A DNA stretch of 8,483 nucleotides from CAZLLV01 sp964560325. Lineage in GTDB: Bacteria; Acidobacteriota; Thermoanaerobaculia; Multivoradales; DATKCC01. The translations under genes were made by a program, and so were the position numbers. Below the pieces are notes generated by a model. It saw only the letters and a list, made by a program, of their open reading frames with translations. It was not told the DNA's origin and did no database searches. The stretch covers positions 1 to 8,483 of the forward strand of contig CAZLLV010000438.1 in NCBI GenBank assembly GCA_964560325.1. The letters are read 5' to 3'. Below, in pieces: positions 6,046 through 8,483 of the stretch (position 1 is its first letter; each line of letters begins with the position of its first letter).

Positions 6046-6824
6046 ACTTTCCCCCACTCCCGCGCGCGGCGTAGATCGTCCGGCGTGCCGATGTCCAGGT
6101 GCCTTCCACCGGGGAAGGTGACCGCCTCGATCCGCAGGCCGTCCTCGACCGCCCGGGCGAGCACGTCGCCCGGGTAGAGCTCCCGCTCCCCCGCCTGCCG
6201 CGCCGCCACCGCCGCGTGCAGCCGCTCGGTCATCTCCGGTCCCCAGATCGCCGCGATCCAGGTGAGCGCCGGGGCGGCCACGCCGCGCGGCTTGATCGTC
6301 AGCCGGCGCACGCGGCCGTCGGCGTCCGCCTCCACCACATCCGCCTTGTCCGGCCGGTCGGTCGGCACCAGCCCGAGCACCGCGTCGGCCGCGGTCGCCT
6401 CCTGGCGCTCGCGCACCCGCCGGAAGGCGTCGAGCGGCCGGAACAGGATGTCCGGAAAGCCGAGGGCGACCCGCCGGCCGCGGACGAACGGGTAGGCGGC
6501 GTCGAGCGTCTCGGTGACCGACGACGAGTCGCGCAGCACCAGGTAGGCGAGGCGGACGGGCTCCGACCCCGGAGCGGGCTCGATCTCCGCCAGCGCCTCC
6601 GGCACGTCCCACTTGCCGGCGCGCAGGACCACGTAGGCGCGCTCGATGCCGGCGCGGCCGAAGGCGTCGAGCAGGTGGGCGGCGGCCGGGCGGGCGTCGT
6701 TCCCCGGCCCGCCGACCGGCAGCACCTCCTTGCTCGGCCGCCGCACCCGGTCGCCGGTCTCGGCGCCCGCCAGTCGCAGCGCCCGGCCGGCCGCCGGCAC
6801 CAGGCCGACCGGCGCGTCGCTCAC
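6030..6824 (-). CDS. Sugar-1-phosphate nucleotidyltransferase-like protein (264 aa)
   Basis: This resembles the RmlA/glucose-1-phosphate thymidylyl- or uridylyltransferase group, which makes NDP-sugars in the cytoplasm. GLVPAAGRALRLAG (7-20) is the nucleotide-binding loop and PSKEVLPVG (30-38) the following Lys motif. GFPDILF (122-128) places the metal-binding Asp at D125, and HLDIGTPDDLRRA (242-254) is the characteristic C-terminal IGTPxDL motif. The loop departs from the usual GGxGTRL form (AAGRALRL), so it may belong to a divergent subgroup with different nucleotide or sugar specificity. The start is GTG 6824-6822, chosen because it opens directly on the catalytic fold and overlaps the TGA of the upstream membrane-protein gene as GTGA. 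The frame open further upstream, to 6953, gives Arg-rich sequence overlapping that gene. It overlaps the metallo-beta-lactamase gene tail to tail by 16 nt. Confidence 0.88.
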   Translation of the reverse strand: MSDAPVGLVPAAGRALRLAGAETGDRVRRPSKEVLPVGGPGNDARPAAAHLLDAFGRAGIERAYVVLRAGKWDVPEALAEIEPAPGSEPVRLAYLVLRDSSSVTETLDAAYPFVRGRRVALGFPDILFRPLDAFRRVRERQEATAADAVLGLVPTDRPDKADVVEADADGRVRRLTIKPRGVAAPALTWIAAIWGPEMTERLHAAVAARQAGERELYPGDVLARAVEDGLRIEAVTFPGGRHLDIGTPDDLRRAREWGKVQPTS

Positions 6825-8483
6825 GGCGCGCCTCCTCCCCCGGCTCCCTCCGCCGGCCGCAGGGTGAACTCGAAGCCGCCGTCGCCGCTCGTGTCCCCGA
6901 GCGCCGGCTCGAGGGTCAGCTCGTAGAGGTAGAAGTCGTCGCGCGTCCACCACATCGGGTGGACCGCCGCCGGTCCGTCGAGCGCGATCCGGCGGCGCGG
7001 ACCGCTGCCGCGCGCCTCGCCCCCCTCGATCCGGAGCGGCGGCAGGGCCGGACGGCCGGAGATCTCGAGCGCGGCGAGGGGCCGGTCACGGCCGACCAGG
7101 AGCGAAGCCGCCTCGTCCCCCCGGAGACGGAACGCTTCGCCTTCGCCGAGGGCGTCGAGCTCGGGGTCGAGGAGCTTCACCCAGAGCCCCTGGTGCAGGT
7201 ACTCGGGGACCGGCCCGCCCGGCTTCAGGTGATTCTGCGTCGTCTCGAACGGCAGCCAGCGGGCGGCCGGGCGGGAGACGTACCGGAAGACGCCGTCGCC
7301 ATCGACCGGGTAGGCGGCGGGCGCGCTCCAGAGCGGCCAGAGGAAGGGCGCGGCGAGAAGGGCCGCCGCCGCGGGCGCGATCCAGCGCGGCCACCGGCCG
7401 GCGAGCCACCCCCGCCCGGAGACGAGGAACCAGAGCGCGGGGTAGACCGGCAGGAAGTAGCGGTTGGCGAGCGCGCCGCCGCCGCCGTAGAAGTTGAACG
7501 GCCGGATCACCAGGAAGCCCGCGGCGGTCGCGAGGACCGCGGCGACGAGCGCCCAGCGCGCCCAGTCGATACCGCCCCGGCCGTCTCGGCCCTCCCGGCG
7601 GCGACCGCCGCCGGCGACCAGGGCGGCGATCGCGAGCAGCGCCGGCGCGAAGTAGGGGAGGAGGCCGACCGACCGGCCGGCGACGAAGTAGAGCGCGTTC
7701 GAGCCCCAGAGCCGCGGGCTCGCCGCCGACGAGAGCCCCCCCAGGTCGCGGCGCTTGAGCCAGGAGGTGTTCCCCCACTCCTGGATCATCTCCTCCCACG
7801 ACTCCTCCGGCACGTCGACGCCCGGGAAGCCGACCGTGCTGTTGAAGCTCCGCCGCTCGGCGCCGTAGCTCGTCCAGCTCCCGGCCAGGCTCAGGTGCAC
7901 GCCGAACGCGAAGAGCGCGAGGAGCGCCACGCCGGCGGCGAGCCCGGCGGCGCCCGTCCGGAGCGGGCGGCGGCGCCACGCGGCGAGCGCGGCCGGCAGC
8001 AGGAGCGTGGCGTAGAGCGGCCGGCTGTAGGCGACCATGGCGAGCAACACCCCCGAGGCGGCCCACGGCAGGATGGCGGCGACGGCACGGTGCCGCTCCC
8101 GCCCCGGGGGTGCCGCGGCCTTCTCCCCGTCGGTGCTCCCGAACAGGAGCGCCAGCCCGATCGCGGTGCAGCCGGCGAGAAAGAGGTCCATGTGCGCCCA
8201 GAAGACGTGGGCGAAGGTGACCGAGGCGAAGACGAAGACCGCCACCCAGAGCGGCGCCGCGGCGCCCAGGGCGCCGCGCAGCGCCCGCGCGGCGACGAGT
8301 GACGCGAGCGCCAGCAGCACGGCGTTCGCGACGAACGGTCCGCGGGTCGGGGAGAGGCGGGTGAACGGGGCCGCCCAGGCGGCGTAGAAGAACGGCTTGC
8401 CGTAGACGAGCGCCTCGCTGCCCGAGCCCTTCTGCAGGATGACTCCCTCGGGCGCGCGCCCCCAGTGGCGCACGAAGCGCTCG
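6821..8483 (-). CDS. Polytopic membrane protein, GT-C glycosyltransferase-like (partial, N-terminus off window)
   Basis: About 553 residues are visible and the frame is open to the right edge. The GTG at 8473 is just the first in-frame start codon in the window, and the sequence before it (ERF) continues the protein. Counting from that codon, hydrophobic segments lie near 47-64, 72-92, 95-112, 130-147, 150-166, 175-195, 265-287, 305-323, 337-352 and 365-382. A soluble loop at 196-262 contains YGAERRSFNS. FNFYGGGGALANRYFLPVYP (326-345) resembles a motif seen in GT-C-fold or GT39-like bacterial membrane proteins. Residues about 390-550 form a soluble tail rich in beta-type sequence (MWWTRDDFYLYELTLE) and end in a glycine-rich stretch. 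The first transmembrane helix and the acidic catalytic loop expected near the N-terminus are off window, so activity cannot be judged. A role in envelope glycan transfer is inferred. It is coupled by a GTGA overlap to the nucleotidyltransferase gene. Confidence 0.88.
   Translation of the reverse strand, partial: ERFVRHWGRAPEGVILQKGSGSEALVYGKPFFYAAWAAPFTRLSPTRGPFVANAVLLALASLVAARALRGALGAAAPLWVAVFVFASVTFAHVFWAHMDLFLAGCTAIGLALLFGSTDGEKAAAPPGRERHRAVAAILPWAASGVLLAMVAYSRPLYATLLLPAALAAWRRRPLRTGAAGLAAGVALLALFAFGVHLSLAGSWTSYGAERRSFNSTVGFPGVDVPEESWEEMIQEWGNTSWLKRRDLGGLSSAASPRLWGSNALYFVAGRSVGLLPYFAPALLAIAALVAGGGRRREGRDGRGGIDWARWALVAAVLATAAGFLVIRPFNFYGGGGALANRYFLPVYPALWFLVSGRGWLAGRWPRWIAPAAAALLAAPFLWPLWSAPAAYPVDGDGVFRYVSRPAARWLPFETTQNHLKPGGPVPEYLHQGLWVKLLDPELDALGEGEAFRLRGDEAASLLVGRDRPLAALEISGRPALPPLRIEGGEARGSGPRRRIALDGPAAVHPMWWTRDDFYLYELTLEPALGDTSGDGGFEFTLRPAEGAGGGGAP

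Noticed and set aside
6825..6953. N-terminal extension of the nucleotidyltransferase by 43 residues
   Set aside because: The added residues are Arg-rich, overlap the membrane-protein gene and precede the point where the catalytic fold begins. The GTG at 6824 gives a clean GTGA coupling.
6959..8302. A 447-codon plus-strand frame opposite the membrane protein gene
   Set aside because: It is an Arg/Glu/Gly-rich shadow of a well supported polytopic membrane protein on the other strand.
1..8483. Defence system, prophage, transposon or CRISPR
   Set aside because: No recombinase, transposase, nuclease-helicase, repeat array or terminal inverted repeats are visible. All seven supported genes fit an envelope or sugar-metabolism locus.

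Overview
The window is very GC-rich throughout, has tightly packed genes, and looks like a chromosomal segment from a free-living Gram-negative-type bacterium. The style of the secreted proteins (signal peptide, then beta-sandwich repeats of the kind '..TNLWITNxGxxP..') and the family of the polytopic membrane protein at the right edge resemble what I associate with Acidobacteriota (Thermoanaerobaculia-like). That assignment is inference and cannot be proved from this window. I see no tRNA, rRNA, CRISPR array, insertion sequence, integrase or phage gene.

Left region (1-2188, all minus strand). Two tandem paralogous genes encode exported proteins. The first is cut by the left edge, starts with GTG, and shows only its N-terminal 151 residues. 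The second is complete once its start is moved to an internal ATG at 2028 (463 aa). It has a signal peptide, two beta-sandwich-like segments and a C-terminal segment that looks like a concanavalin/LamG-type jelly roll. It has a plausible sigma70-type promoter (2081-2109) and a strong intrinsic terminator (573-610) between it and its paralogue.

Middle region (2189-6045). A 633-aa membrane-anchored alkaline-phosphatase-superfamily enzyme ('sulfatase' fold, predicted Thr nucleophile) is on the minus strand. It diverges from a two-gene plus-strand unit: an extended SDR NAD-dependent sugar epimerase/dehydratase with a TTG start, followed 13 nt later by an RNase Z-like metallo-beta-lactamase-fold hydrolase. 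The 124-nt divergent spacer carries a possible extended -10 promoter and a GC-rich hairpin in the epimerase leader.

Right region (6030-8483, minus strand). A polytopic GT-C-like membrane protein with a long soluble C-terminal tail runs off the right edge. Its stop codon overlaps the GTG start of a sugar-1-phosphate nucleotidyltransferase-like gene by four bases (GTGA), which suggests translational coupling. The nucleotidyltransferase and the metallo-beta-lactamase gene overlap tail to tail by 16 nt.

The most economical reading is a cell-surface locus: nucleotide-sugar synthesis and modification (nucleotidyltransferase, epimerase), membrane glycosyl or phospho-group transfer (GT-C-like protein, AP-superfamily enzyme), and secreted beta-rich proteins that may bind glycans. 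I found no convincing evidence of a wholly new defence or mobile system. The less explained items are the tandem secreted proteins, the GTGA-coupled pair and the epimerase/hydrolase pair.
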